A stretch of DNA of 64,000 nucleotides, from NCBI RefSeq assembly GCF_018327685.1, contig NZ_BNEL01000001.1, forward strand, positions 2,666,001-2,730,000, given 5' to 3'. A model generated the notes under the pieces. It was not told the origin of the DNA. It was given only the letters and a program-made list of their open reading frames with translations, and ran no database searches. Numbering within the stretch: position 1 is the first letter of the stretch; every line of letters begins with the position of its first letter. Origin of the DNA: Streptomyces sp. TS71-3. Its GTDB lineage: Bacteria > Actinomycetota > Actinomycetes > Streptomycetales > Streptomycetaceae. Position numbers and translations under genes: made by a program. This document shows, one piece after another, positions 50,499-59,939 of this stretch.

Positions 50499-51368
50499 TC
50501 AGAGCACCTGGACCAGTTCGTCCAGCATCCGGTCGGCGGCGCCCACGAGCACCGAGAGGTGGCCCTCGCCCTCTTCGAGATGGGGCACGGCACCCGGGAC
50601 GTTCGCGGCGAGCCATTGCCCGTGGGCGAACGGCACCATCAGGTCCTCACTGCCCTGCCAGACGAACGCGGGCACTGTGATCTCGTCCAGCGAGAATCCC
50701 CAGGGTCTGGTGAACGCGAGGTCGTCGTCGAGCCAGCCGTCCACGCCGGGCCGCAGCCCCTCGGCGCACTGCGCCACCAGGTCCTCGCCGAACTCCGCCG
50801 ACAGGACCGCCCGGTCGACCTCGGGCAGCAGGGTCCTCAGTGCGGCCACGAGCCCTTCCGGATCGGTGTCGCGCATTCCCACCGCCTCCTTCTCCAGGTA
50901 CGGGCGCAGCGCGGCCTCACCCTCCAGCGCCAGCCCCAGTTCCTCGACGTTCTGCTCTCCCATTCCGGCCAGGAAGTCCAGGCCCGGTACGCCGTAGGGC
51001 GCGATACCCGCGACGACCAGTACCCCGGCGGCCCGATCGGCCAGCCGTGCCGCCGTGGCCAGGGCGTGCGGCCCGCCGCCGGATGCGCCGGCGACCAGGC
51101 AGCGGGCAGCACCGAGGTGGTCGAGCAGCGTCCGTACGTCCTGCGCCACGTCCACGACATCGCGGCCCGGCGCACGCGTGGACGAGCCGTAGCCGGCACG
51201 TGAAAAGCTCACATATCTGAGTCCCCGCTTGTGGACTTCACGTTCCAGGCCGCGGGCCGGCGGTACGCCGCCGGGCGTGCCGTGATGGAAAACCAGCGGG
51301 ATCCCGCCCTCGGGCCCGGTCACGGCTATGTCGAGTCGGCGGCCGTCAGCCATCGCGATCACTGTCAT
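50499..51368 (-). CDS. Alpha/beta hydrolase
   Basis: A 289-aa alpha/beta-hydrolase-fold protein. The oxyanion region HHGTPG is at about residues 28-33, the nucleophile elbow GASGGG has S96, the acid is probably the Asp in QGSEDLMVP, and the His is in EGHLSVL. There is no signal peptide, so it is probably cytoplasmic. The substrate could be an ester, epoxide or lactone. It is a single gene; bases 51369-51487 hold nothing obvious. Confidence 0.88.
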   Translation of the reverse strand: MTVIAMADGRRLDIAVTGPEGGIPLVFHHGTPGGVPPARGLEREVHKRGLRYVSFSRAGYGSSTRAPGRDVVDVAQDVRTLLDHLGAARCLVAGASGGGPHALATAARLADRAAGVLVVAGIAPYGVPGLDFLAGMGEQNVEELGLALEGEAALRPYLEKEAVGMRDTDPEGLVAALRTLLPEVDRAVLSAEFGEDLVAQCAEGLRPGVDGWLDDDLAFTRPWGFSLDEITVPAFVWQGSEDLMVPFAHGQWLAANVPGAVPHLEEGEGHLSVLVGAADRMLDELVQVL

Positions 51369-51487
51369 GGCTGGAATTGTGCAGAAGTCCTATGGCGCAC
51401 GATGCATCCATATGGAAAGTTTTGGTAAAAAGGGTGGGCGTACCAACGCGCTCATGGAGATGGACGGGGCGCAGCCCCTCGCTCTCG

Positions 51488-52984
51488 TCAGGCCGTCCCG
51501 GAACCGTTACGCGTGTCGAACACCCTCTCCCGCGCCGCGTCCGCCGCCAGCGCCACCGCCCCGAGCAGCACCGCGTCATCCCCGAGCGTGGACGACACCA
51601 CGCGAGGCCGAAGCGGCGTCAGCGAGTGCAACGTCCTCCGCAACGGCCCCAGCAGCAGGTCCCCGTTCCGCCCGACCCCGCCCCCCAGCACCACCAGCTC
51701 GGGATCGAGCACCGCGGACAGCGCCGCCACCGCGTGCGCGAGGCGCGCGGCCTCGCGCTCGACGACCGCCCGAGCCACGGCATCGCCCGCCCGGGCCGCG
51801 GCGAACACGTCCTTCGCGGTCCTGATGGTGCCGGCCGGCATCCCCAGCGCGTGGGCGAGCCGCACCACCGCGTCCGCGCTGACCGCGTCCTCCATCGGCC
51901 CGCGCGGCACGGTGCTGGTGGAGTAGGCGGCCCGGCCGGCCGTCCGCTCCTCGGCCGACGGCTTCTCCGCGCTGTCGGGCAGCGGCGAGAGCGGCAGGTA
52001 GGCGATCTCGCCCGCCGCCCCGTGCCGCCCCCGGAACAGCTTGCCGTCGCTGACGATGCCGGCGCCGAGGCCGGTGCCGACCCAGAGGTAGGCGAAGAGC
52101 CGCGCGCCCTGCCCGGCGCCGAGCGCGTACTCGCCGAGGGCGGCCAGGTTGGCGTCGTTCATCACGTCCAGGCCGGTGCCCAGCTCCGCCCGGAGCCGTT
52201 CGACGAGGCCGGTGCGCCCCCAGCCGGGGAGGTTGACCGCGTACCGCACCCGCCGCGTGCCCGGATCGGTGACCCCGGGGCTGCCGACGACCGTGTGCAC
52301 CACCTGCGACCAGGAGAGCCCGGCCTCCTCGGCGACCGCACGCGCCAGCCGGGCGGCGTCGCGGACCATCGCGCTCGCGGTGCGGGCGGTGTTGGGCGCG
52401 TCCCGGCGGCCGACCACCCGGCCGTCCAGGTCCGCGGCGGCGATGCGCAGCCAGCGGCGGCCCACATCGACGCCGAGCACGAAGCCGGCCTCGGGATCCG
52501 CCTCGTAGAGCACGGCGGCCCGGCCGCGCCCCTGGCCCCGCGCGACCTCGCCGGTGCGGCGCACGAGGCCGGCCCGCTCCAGGCTGGCCAGCGCGGTGGA
52601 GACGGTGGGCTTGGACAGGCCGGTGGCGCGCGCCAGTTCGGCCCGCGAGGTGGTGCCGGCGGCCCGCAGCGCCTCCAGCAGCATGCGCTCGTTGTTGCTC
52701 CGCAGCACGGTGCGGTTCCAGGGCCGCCCGGTGGGCTCGGACGCCCGCGCCGCCCGCCCGGCCGGGTCGGGCGGGGACTCCGCCGGTCGATCCGGGTCGG
52801 GCTCGGCAGCAGGTGGCACGGGATCGGCACCGGGCTGTCCGGACTCCGCCGAACGAGCCCGGCCGGACTCCGCCGCGGGCGGCAGGGGCTCCGCGCCGGG
52901 CGGCGCGGCCTGCGCGGAACGCGGCACGGGCCCGGCAGGGCGCTCCGCGGCGTTCTCGTCGTTCCCCGTCGAACCGTTCAGCAT
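51488..52984 (-). CDS. ROK-family transcriptional repressor
   Basis: A 498-aa regulator. A Pro/Ala/Glu-rich disordered N-terminus of about 95 residues precedes a winged HTH (about 100-165; LEALRAAGTTSRAELARATGLSKPTVSTALASLERAGLV). The ROK sugar-binding domain carries LGVDVGRRWLRIAAADL, NDANLAALGEYALG, GTGLGAGIV and GAAGEIAYLP. The CxCGxxGC zinc motif is missing. AGGGGGAC precedes ATG 52984. It is divergent from an APC permease and ROK kinase operon, which it likely represses through the dyad at 53177-53191. Confidence 0.9.
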   Translation of the reverse strand: MLNGSTGNDENAAERPAGPVPRSAQAAPPGAEPLPPAAESGRARSAESGQPGADPVPPAAEPDPDRPAESPPDPAGRAARASEPTGRPWNRTVLRSNNERMLLEALRAAGTTSRAELARATGLSKPTVSTALASLERAGLVRRTGEVARGQGRGRAAVLYEADPEAGFVLGVDVGRRWLRIAAADLDGRVVGRRDAPNTARTASAMVRDAARLARAVAEEAGLSWSQVVHTVVGSPGVTDPGTRRVRYAVNLPGWGRTGLVERLRAELGTGLDVMNDANLAALGEYALGAGQGARLFAYLWVGTGLGAGIVSDGKLFRGRHGAAGEIAYLPLSPLPDSAEKPSAEERTAGRAAYSTSTVPRGPMEDAVSADAVVRLAHALGMPAGTIRTAKDVFAAARAGDAVARAVVEREAARLAHAVAALSAVLDPELVVLGGGVGRNGDLLLGPLRRTLHSLTPLRPRVVSSTLGDDAVLLGAVALAADAARERVFDTRNGSGTA

Positions 52985-53176
52985 CGTCCCCCTGGCCGTC
53001 GTCCTAGGTGAGCGGCTCCGGTACGCCGGTGCCGCCCTGCGGGCCCGCCCCTCGGGCCGGCCCCGCGCTTCCCCGCGCTTGTCCGCACATGCCGCGCGTA
53101 TGACGACCAGGTTACGAGACCGCGCATGTGTGGCCCGGGCGGCGGTGGATTTCGGCCGGACCATTGACGAGTTTTT

Positions 53177-53191
53177 GTTAAGGACCCTAAC
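53177..53191. promoter_or_regulatory. Probable ROK operator
   Basis: GTTAAGG-A-CCCTAAC is a 7-bp inverted repeat with one mismatch, in an A/T-rich patch of the divergent promoter region. TTAGG/CCTAA-type dyads are typical ROK sites in actinobacteria. TTGACG nearby (53206-53211 region) may belong to the permease promoter. Confidence 0.55.
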
Positions 53192-53273
53192 TTGATGTTT
53201 CTTCCTGACGTTTTCTTGACGACGATGGCGGCGCCCGGACGGGCACCCCGCGGCAGCCAGAGGAGGTGGCCCG

Positions 53274-54797
53274 ATGGCCGACACGGAGCAGAAGCCCGCG
53301 CCGGCCGATCCCGGGTTCGTCCGCAGGATCGGCCAGTTCCAGGCGAGTGCCATCAATATGAGCCAGATGGTCGGCGTGGGCCCGTTCATCACCATCCCCG
53401 CGATGGTGCTGGCCTTCGGCGGCCCCCAGGCGGTGATCGGCTGGGTCGCGGGCGCCGTCCTGGCGCTCGCCGACGGACTGATCTGGGCGGAGCTGGGCGC
53501 CGCGATGCCGGGCGCGGGCGGCTCGTACATCTATCTCCGCGAGGCGTTCCAGTACCGCACGGGACGGCTGATGCCGTTCCTGTTCACCTGGACCGCCATG
53601 CTCTTCATCCCGCTGATCATGTCGACCGGCGTGGCGGGCTTCGTGCAGTACCTCACGTACCTCTGGCCGTCCATGAGCAGCGGGCAGGGCGACCTGGTGG
53701 GTCTTGCGATGTGCCTGGTCGTGCTCGTGCTGCTGTGGCGGCGGATCGAGTCCATCGGCCGGCTCGCCACGGGGCTCTGGGTGATCATGATCGTCAGCGT
53801 GGCGTGCGTGATCATCGCCTCGTTCACCCACTTCCACGCCCATGACGCCTTCACCTACCCGGCGGGCGCGTTCTCGCTCGGCAGCTCCACGTTCTGGCTG
53901 GGCTTCGCGGCCGGCCTGACCATCGGCATCTACGACTACCTGGGCTACAACACCACCGCGTACCTGGGCGCCGAGATCAAGAACCCCGGGCGGGTGATCC
54001 CCCGGTCCATCGTCCTCGCGATCTTCGGCGTCATGACGATCTACCTGCTGATGCAGATCGGCACGCTCGGGGTGGTCAACTGGAAGGACATGATCGACCC
54101 GAACAACCCGGCGTCGCAGTCCGTGGCGTCCGTGGTGCTGGAGAAGGCGTGGGGCAAGACGACCGCGCAGGTCGTCACCGGGCTGATCCTGATCACCGCC
54201 TTCACCTCGGTCTTCGCCGGGCTGCTCGGCGGCTCCCGGGTGCCCTACGACGCGGCGCGGGACAAGGTCTTCTTCCGGCAGTTCGGGCGGCTGCACCCGA
54301 AGCACCGCTTCCCGGTGCTGAGCCTGGTCGCGATGGTCGTGATCACCGCCGCCGCCTTCCTGATCAGCCGCCACCTGGGCACCTCGGCCAAGACGCCCCC
54401 GCTGACCGTGCTGATCACGCTGCTGACCACCGTCATGGTGATCGTCCAGTCCTTCGCCCAGGTCGCCGCCGTCACCGTGCTGCGCAAGCGGCAGCCCACG
54501 CTCAAGCGCCCGTACCGGATGTGGCTCTACCCGCTGCCCAGCCTGGTCGCGCTGGCGGGATGGCTGAGCGTGTACGTCTTCGCCGACAAGAACAACCACG
54601 GGCTGCACCCCATCGAGTGGTCGCTCGCCTGGGTGGCCCTGGGTGCGATCGCGTTCCTGATATGGGCCCGCGTCGAGAAGGTGTGGCCGTTCGGCCCGAA
54701 GGAGATCCACGAGAACTTCCTGACCGTGCCCGCCGCCGGGACCGCCCCCGGCGACCAGGCCGGCGGCCTGCCCGACTCCCCGCAGGAGACCGTGTGA
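53274..54797 (+). CDS. APC-family amino acid/polyamine permease
   Basis: A 507-aa transporter with about 12 TM helices. The APC fold markers are near the start: SQMVGVGPFITIPAMVLAFGG (unwound TM1), GAAMPGAGGSYIYLREAF and GIYDYLGYNTTAYLGAEIKNPGRVIPRS (TM6 region). Because it is co-transcribed with a ROK kinase and controlled by a ROK repressor, the substrate may be an amino sugar or an amine-containing glucoside rather than a plain amino acid. Its stop overlaps the kinase start. Confidence 0.87.
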   Translation: MADTEQKPAPADPGFVRRIGQFQASAINMSQMVGVGPFITIPAMVLAFGGPQAVIGWVAGAVLALADGLIWAELGAAMPGAGGSYIYLREAFQYRTGRLMPFLFTWTAMLFIPLIMSTGVAGFVQYLTYLWPSMSSGQGDLVGLAMCLVVLVLLWRRIESIGRLATGLWVIMIVSVACVIIASFTHFHAHDAFTYPAGAFSLGSSTFWLGFAAGLTIGIYDYLGYNTTAYLGAEIKNPGRVIPRSIVLAIFGVMTIYLLMQIGTLGVVNWKDMIDPNNPASQSVASVVLEKAWGKTTAQVVTGLILITAFTSVFAGLLGGSRVPYDAARDKVFFRQFGRLHPKHRFPVLSLVAMVVITAAAFLISRHLGTSAKTPPLTVLITLLTTVMVIVQSFAQVAAVTVLRKRQPTLKRPYRMWLYPLPSLVALAGWLSVYVFADKNNHGLHPIEWSLAWVALGAIAFLIWARVEKVWPFGPKEIHENFLTVPAAGTAPGDQAGGLPDSPQETV

Positions 54798-55885
54798 CCC
54801 GCGTTCCTCCGCCGCACCGCGCGGCCCCCGCCGTCGGAGGGGCCGGTGCGGCAGTCCGGGCGGGTGCCACCGCCGCCATCGAACCGACGGGCCTGGAGGA
54901 GGTGGCCGGCCCGATCGCGCCCCGCCGGGCCGGCGTGCCCGATCCGGACGGCGGCGGCCTGGACTTCGTGCTCGGCATCGACGTCGGCGGCACCAAGGTC
55001 GCCGTCGCCACCGCCGCCCGCGACGGGCGGGTGCTGCGGCGGACCAGGATCGACACGGACGCCTCCCGGGGCGCCCTCCAGACGGTCGAACGCGCCCTGG
55101 ACACCGCGGAACGGCTGCGCGCGGAGACCTCGGCCGAGACCGGTGGACGGTGCCTGGGCGCGGGCGTCGCCAGCCCCGGCGTCGTCCACGAGGACCGGGT
55201 CCTCATGGCCCCCAACATCCCCGGCTGGGGCGAGCTTTCGCTGCCCGCCCTGGTCAGGGAGCACCTGGACATCGCGGAGGTCGCCGCCGCCAACGACGTC
55301 AAGGCGGCCGGGCTCGCGGAGGCCCGCTGGGGCGCGCTGCGCGGCGTGGACCCGGGCATCTACCTCAACCTGGGCACGGGGCTCGCCGCGGCGCTGGTCG
55401 TCGGCGGCCGGGTGCTCGGCGGCGCGCACAACGCCGCCGGCGAGATCGGCTACCTGCTGCGCGGCCCGCACGACACGGCCGGCGCCGCCTCGGACCGGGC
55501 CCCGTTGGAGGAGTACTTCTCCGGGATGGGCCTGGCCCGCCGGGGCGCCGAGCTGCTGGGCGGCAGCCCGACCGCCGCGGACCTCTTCGGCTCCACGGAG
55601 CCACGGGTCCGGGAGCTGGTGGACGAGGCGCTGGACCAGCTCGCGGTGCACGTGGCCAACCTCGCGACGACCCTGGACCCGCAGCGGATCGCCGTGGGCG
55701 GCGGCATGATGCGCTCGGCGGAGCGGATCTTCCCGGTGCTCCGGGCGCGGCTGGGCGAGGCCGTGCCCTTCCCGCCCGAGCTGGTCCCGAGCGCCTACCC
55801 GAACGACTCCGCCCTGCACGGCGCCCTCGCCCTGATCCTGGACGCCCTCGGCCTGCCGGCGACGTTGACGGACGAGGTGGCGTAG
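54794..55885 (+). CDS. ROK-family sugar kinase
   Basis: A 363-aa kinase without HTH. A disordered lead of about 55 residues precedes VLGIDVGGTKVAVATA (ATP phosphate site). AANDVKAAGLAEARWG, NLGTGLAAALVVGG and HNAAGEIGYLL follow. The canonical CxCGxxGC zinc loop is absent. The GTG start overlaps the permease stop, so imported substrate is probably phosphorylated directly. A sugar or amino sugar is likely. The following 236 bp (55886-56121) hold no gene. Confidence 0.88.
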   Translation: MTRVPPPHRAAPAVGGAGAAVRAGATAAIEPTGLEEVAGPIAPRRAGVPDPDGGGLDFVLGIDVGGTKVAVATAARDGRVLRRTRIDTDASRGALQTVERALDTAERLRAETSAETGGRCLGAGVASPGVVHEDRVLMAPNIPGWGELSLPALVREHLDIAEVAAANDVKAAGLAEARWGALRGVDPGIYLNLGTGLAAALVVGGRVLGGAHNAAGEIGYLLRGPHDTAGAASDRAPLEEYFSGMGLARRGAELLGGSPTAADLFGSTEPRVRELVDEALDQLAVHVANLATTLDPQRIAVGGGMMRSAERIFPVLRARLGEAVPFPPELVPSAYPNDSALHGALALILDALGLPATLTDEVA

Positions 55886-56121
55886 GGGGCCTTCGGCGGC
55901 GGATGGCCGCCGTGCGGAGGGCGGGTGCGCGCGTGGCGGATGGATCGCCGACGGCCGGCGGGCTGCCGGTGGCTGACGGGCCCGGGTGGCCGACGGCCGC
56001 CGCCCCCCGTTCCGGGCCCCGGACCCTGCGTGGAGGCGGCCGCCAGGCGAACGCCGTCGAAACGCTCCGGGCAACCGGGGCGCGCGTCCCGAAGATCCAC
56101 CGAGGTGCCCCCGAGCCGTGC

Positions 56122-56207
56122 TAATCTTGCGATGTTGCAGTTGTGGTACCCATGAACCTATGTGCACCTGACGGGAATGCTTCTCCTTCAGGTGCATTAG
56201 TTTTTTC
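56122..56207 (+). promoter_or_regulatory. Cold-shock gene promoter and hairpin leader with U-tract
   Basis: TAATCT at 56122-56127 is a likely -10. The leader forms a 9-bp stem (56163-56171 with 56188-56196, 16-nt loop) followed by TTAG and a run of six T, a genuine intrinsic-terminator layout that is rare in Streptomyces. It lies about 55 nt before the cold-shock ORF, so it could act as an attenuator or thermo-responsive leader. A short upstream frame (ATG 56152) overlaps the hairpin. Confidence 0.6.
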
Positions 56208-56251
56208 CGGCATCTCCGGATGGGGCCTCTGCCTACAGAACGGAGAAGGCC

Positions 56252-56455
56252 ATGGCACAGGGAACCGTGAAGTGGTTCAACGCCGAAAAGGGTTTCGGCT
56301 TCATCGAGCAGGACGGCGGCGGTCCCGACGTCTTCGCTCACTACTCGAACATCGCCGCCCAGGGCTTCCGTGAGCTCCAGGACGGCCAGCGGGTCTCCTT
56401 CGACGTCACGCAGGGCCAGAAGGGCCCGCAGGCGGAGAACATCGTCCCCGCCTGA
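56252..56455 (+). CDS. cspA: Cold-shock domain protein
   Basis: A 67-aa OB-fold RNA chaperone. RNP1 is KGFGFI, RNP2 is VFAHYS, and the start is [17 protein letters not shown] as in CspA proteins. It binds single-stranded RNA and melts secondary structure at low temperature. GGAGAAGG lies before the ATG. A hairpin leader precedes it and a terminator separates it from the DEAD-box helicase gene, a pairing common in Streptomyces. Confidence 0.97.
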   Translation: MAQGTVKWFNAEKGFGFIEQDGGGPDVFAHYSNIAAQGFRELQDGQRVSFDVTQGQKGPQAENIVPA

Positions 56456-56477
56456 TCGCCGTAACGCGATCCGCTCA

Positions 56478-56510
56478 CCGGGGTTCGCACCGTCAAGGTG
56501 CGGACCCCGG
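56478..56510 (+). terminator. Hairpin between cold-shock and helicase genes
   Basis: A 14-bp stem with one mismatch (56478-56491 with 56497-56510), a 5-nt loop and a TTTGT tail. It would allow partial read-through into the helicase gene. Confidence 0.7.
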
Positions 56511-56542
56511 TTTGTGCTGTTTCCAGAAAGGCGTCCCCCTGC

Positions 56543-58006
56543 ATGGCCCGTAGACCACAGAAACCGAACCGGCGTCCCTCGTCCCCCAGGCCGTCCGCCT
56601 CATCGCCGAGGGACTTCCGGCTGCCGGAGAACACGACCCCCGCACTGCCCGCCGCCCGGGACTTCGCCGACCTCGACATGCCCGAGGGGCTGCTGAAGAC
56701 CCTCACCGCGCAGGGCGTGACCACCCCCTTCCCCATCCAGGCCGCCACGCTGCCCAACTCGCTCGCCGGCCGCGACCTGCTGGGGCGCGGACGCACCGGC
56801 TCCGGCAAGACCCTCGCGTTCGGCCTCGCGCTGCTGGCGCGCACGGCCGGGCAGCGCGCGGAGTCCAAGGCACCTCTCGCCCTCGTGCTGGTCCCCACCC
56901 GGGAGCTCGCCCAGCAGGTGACGGAGGCGCTGACCCCCTACGCGACGGCGGTGAACCTCCGGCTGGCCACCGTGGTCGGCGGGCTGTCCATCGCCAAGCA
57001 GGCGGGTGCGCTCCGGCGCGGCGCCGACGTGCTCGTGGCGACCCCCGGCAGGCTCAACGACCTCGTGGAACGCGGGGACTGCCGGCTCGACCAGGTGGGC
57101 ATCACGGTGCTGGACGAGGCCGACCAGATGACCGACATGGGCTTCCTGCCGCAGATCACCAGGCTGATCCAGCAGGTGCGGCCCGACGGGCAGCGCATGC
57201 TGTTCTCGGCCACCCTCGACCGCAACATCGACCGCCTGGTGCAGCGGTTCCTGACCGATCCCGTGGTGCACTCCGTGGACCCGTCCGCCGGTGCCGTCGA
57301 CACCATGGAGCACCACGTGCTCCACGTCCAGGACGAGACCGACAAGAAGGCCGTCACCACGCGCATCGCGGCCCGCGACGGCCGGGTGCTGCTCTTCCTC
57401 GACACCAAGAGGTCGGCCGACCGGCTCGCCAAGCGGCTCCTGGCCGTCGGCGTGCGTGCCGCGGCACTGCACGGGGGCCGTTCACAGCCGCAGCGCAACC
57501 GCACCCTGGAACAGTTCAAGAACGGCCAGGTCACCGCCCTGGTGGCGACGAACGTCGCGGCCCGGGGCATACACATCGACGACCTCGACCTCGTCGTGAA
57601 CGTCGATCCCCCCACCGACCACAAGGACTACCTCCACCGCGGCGGCCGCACCGCCCGCGCCGGCGGCTCCGGCAGCGTCGTCACGCTGGTCCTGCCCACC
57701 CAGAAGCGGGACGTCAGCCGGCTCATGTCGGACGCCGGCATCCGCCCCCGCACGGCCAGCATCACGTCGAGCGACGCGCAACTGGCCACCATCACAGGCG
57801 CCCGCGAGCCCTCCGGCCTGGCCGTCACCATCGAGGCCCCCCGGCCGGCGACACCGGCGTCGTCCCGCCCGGACCGGAAGACCGGCGCCAACCCCGGCAG
57901 GCGGTCCTCCCGCCGGCGCCGCGGCGGCACCGGGGCCAAGCCGGCGGCGGCTGCCACGGGCGGGACGGGAGGCCGCGGTTCCGACCGCCGCAGCGGCCGC
58001 CGCTGA
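56543..58006 (+). CDS. DEAD-box ATP-dependent RNA helicase
   Basis: A 487-aa helicase. Motifs in order are Q-motif TPFPIQAATLP, I GRGRTGSGKT, Ia VPTRELAQQV, Ib TPGRLNDL, II DEAD (VLDEADQM), III FSAT, IV VLLFLDT, V VATNVAARGIHI and VI HRGGRTARAG. A basic Arg/Gly/Lys-rich C-terminal tail probably binds RNA. With the cold-shock protein it likely unwinds cold-stabilised RNA. ATG 56543 is used since residues upstream lie in the terminator. Confidence 0.95.
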   Translation: MARRPQKPNRRPSSPRPSASSPRDFRLPENTTPALPAARDFADLDMPEGLLKTLTAQGVTTPFPIQAATLPNSLAGRDLLGRGRTGSGKTLAFGLALLARTAGQRAESKAPLALVLVPTRELAQQVTEALTPYATAVNLRLATVVGGLSIAKQAGALRRGADVLVATPGRLNDLVERGDCRLDQVGITVLDEADQMTDMGFLPQITRLIQQVRPDGQRMLFSATLDRNIDRLVQRFLTDPVVHSVDPSAGAVDTMEHHVLHVQDETDKKAVTTRIAARDGRVLLFLDTKRSADRLAKRLLAVGVRAAALHGGRSQPQRNRTLEQFKNGQVTALVATNVAARGIHIDDLDLVVNVDPPTDHKDYLHRGGRTARAGGSGSVVTLVLPTQKRDVSRLMSDAGIRPRTASITSSDAQLATITGAREPSGLAVTIEAPRPATPASSRPDRKTGANPGRRSSRRRRGGTGAKPAAAATGGTGGRGSDRRSGRR

Positions 58007-58096
58007 CGGGGGCCCGCTGCCCCGCCCTTCCCCGACCGGGCTTCCGTGGAGAAGTGCCGAAGCGCCTTCTCGGAGATCCCCGGACGACCGCTGGAA

Positions 58097-59917
58097 CCCC
58101 CCGCCCTTCAGGACTTCGTTGGGAAATCTGCAGACGGGGGCGTATCGGTCTGGTCATGCGGCGAGGGCGAGTCGGGCGAGGTGGGAGGTGTGGGTTCCTC
58201 CTGGCTGGAGGCCGGTGGTCCAGGCGTCGAGGCGGATGAGGTTGATGGCGGCGGCCGAGAGGAGGTTCGCGAGATGGGTCTTGGGCTGGCCGTGGTAGGG
58301 CGTGCGCCGGAGGCGGGTGCGGCGGGCGGCCTGGGAGATTGTGCCTTCGACGCCGGCGCGGATGTCGTAGCGGGCCTTCCATTCCTCGGTCCGCTGCTCG
58401 GCCCGCTGCTGGGCCAGGACTTCCTGCTGGTCACGGGGCAGGAGTGTCAGGCTCCGGCCGTACTTCCCGTTCGTGGCCTTGGTGCAGCGGGACCGCAGCG
58501 GACAAGGATCGCAGTCCTCGCGCGTGAAGTGGACCCGGGTGATGGGGGTGCCGCTGGGTTTGCGCTGGTCGGACCATGTGACGCTGACCGCTCCTACGGG
58601 GCAGGTGACCTGCTTCGCGTCCCAGTCCACGTGGAAGGCGGCCTGGGTCAGGTCCGGGCTCTGGTCGCCGTCACCGCGCTTGGTGTGGTGGGTATCGGCG
58701 CCGACCGGGCCGAGCAGGGTGATGTTGTGGTCGTCGCGGGCTGTCAGGATGTGGGCCGCGGTGACGTAGCCGGCGTCCACGATGTGCTCGTCCGGCAGCA
58801 ACTGGCGCTTACCCAGGTGCTGATGGATGACCTGAGTCATCTCGGCGTCATCGACGTTCGCGCTGGTCGTCTCCACATTGGTGATCACGTGAAGCGCATC
58901 GGGTTCGCAGGTCTCGGTCAGGTGCGTCTTGAACCCGGTCCAGCCCGAGCCGCGCTTGACGCCGTAACGCGCGTCGGGGTCGTAGGGGGAGGCCAGGCGC
59001 TTTCTGCCCGGCGGGAGGTCCTTGCCCTCCCGCCAGCACACCTCCTGTCCGTCCCGGTGATATTGCTGCTCCCAGGCATGGCGAAGGGTCTTTACTGCCG
59101 GGACCTCCCGCAGCCAGGGCAGGCCGGTGGAATGACCGACGGCCTCCAGGATGGTGAAGCCGTCCCTGCCGACCTGCTCGGCCCACTCCTGGCGGACGTT
59201 CTCGCCTTTCGGGAACCGGTAGCTGTCGATCTTGGCTCCGTAGCGTTCCGCCCAGGACGCATCGATCAACGGGGCGAGCCAGTCTGGTACTGCTGCGGCC
59301 AGGGCTTCCAAAGCCGCCCGCAGGGTCTCGCCGACGAACTCCATCCGGTTCAGCGACCTCACCGAGGCCAGCACATGCGTGGAGTCGGTGCGCTGGCGCC
59401 CGCCCGCGCGCAACAGCCCAGCCTGCGACAGGCGCTCCAGCACCGTGTCCAGGAGCTGTTCCTCAAGGCCATGGGCGAGCAGACGGGAGCGGAAGTCTCC
59501 CAGGACGGTGAAGTCGAACCCCGGATCATCCAGATGGAGGCCGAGCAGGAACTTCCAGTCCATCCTCGCCCTGACCTGGTCGGCTGCCTGCCGGTCCGAC
59601 AAGCCCTCGGCGTATTGCAACACCGACACCAGCGCCAGCGCGCCGGGCGACACTGCCGGGCGGCCACGCCGGGGGAACGCCGCCGCGAAGGCCTCATCCT
59701 CGAACACCGGCCCCAGCACCTCCCGAACCCGAACGGCCAGCGTTCCCTTCGGGAACGCCGCCCGCACCACCCTCGCGGTCAACTCCGGCACCCCGCCCAC
59801 CGCCCGCGGCTCCAACGACACCAGCCCCACCCTCCTGCAAGCACTGCAACAGGAAGATCAACGACTCCACCCCGCCCGAATCACGGATTTCCCAACGAAG
59901 TCCTTCAGGCGGGGGAG
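58097..59917. mobile_element. IS1182-type insertion sequence
   Basis: An element of about 1.8 kb with one transposase gene. The termini are inverted repeats: GGACTTCGTTGGGAAATC at 58111-58128 and its complement at 59887-59904, extended outward by imperfect CCCCCGCC/TTCAG sequence on both sides. No clear target-site duplication was recognised. It lies between the helicase and reductase genes, interrupting no visible gene. Confidence 0.85.
58154..59830 (-). CDS. IS1182-family transposase
   Basis: A 558-aa DDE transposase. The N-terminal DUF772-like region (SVLQYAEGLSDRQAADQVRARMDWKFLLGL) is typical of IS1182 and IS5-like families. Probable catalytic acids are D in RTDSTHVLAS, D in EHIVDAGYVTA and E near VEGTISQAARR. 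A Cys cluster, DCDPCPLRSRC, is present. The frame is intact from GTG 59830 to the stop, so the element may be active. Terminal inverted repeats flank it. Confidence 0.92.
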   Translation of the reverse strand: MGLVSLEPRAVGGVPELTARVVRAAFPKGTLAVRVREVLGPVFEDEAFAAAFPRRGRPAVSPGALALVSVLQYAEGLSDRQAADQVRARMDWKFLLGLHLDDPGFDFTVLGDFRSRLLAHGLEEQLLDTVLERLSQAGLLRAGGRQRTDSTHVLASVRSLNRMEFVGETLRAALEALAAAVPDWLAPLIDASWAERYGAKIDSYRFPKGENVRQEWAEQVGRDGFTILEAVGHSTGLPWLREVPAVKTLRHAWEQQYHRDGQEVCWREGKDLPPGRKRLASPYDPDARYGVKRGSGWTGFKTHLTETCEPDALHVITNVETTSANVDDAEMTQVIHQHLGKRQLLPDEHIVDAGYVTAAHILTARDDHNITLLGPVGADTHHTKRGDGDQSPDLTQAAFHVDWDAKQVTCPVGAVSVTWSDQRKPSGTPITRVHFTREDCDPCPLRSRCTKATNGKYGRSLTLLPRDQQEVLAQQRAEQRTEEWKARYDIRAGVEGTISQAARRTRLRRTPYHGQPKTHLANLLSAAAINLIRLDAWTTGLQPGGTHTSHLARLALAA

Positions 59918-59939
59918 CAAGCTTCAAGAAGGCGTGTGA

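Noticed and set aside
56143..56373. 76-aa protein overlapping the cold-shock gene
   Set aside because: Most of it is the cold-shock gene in another frame; only its first codons could matter, as a leader ORF.
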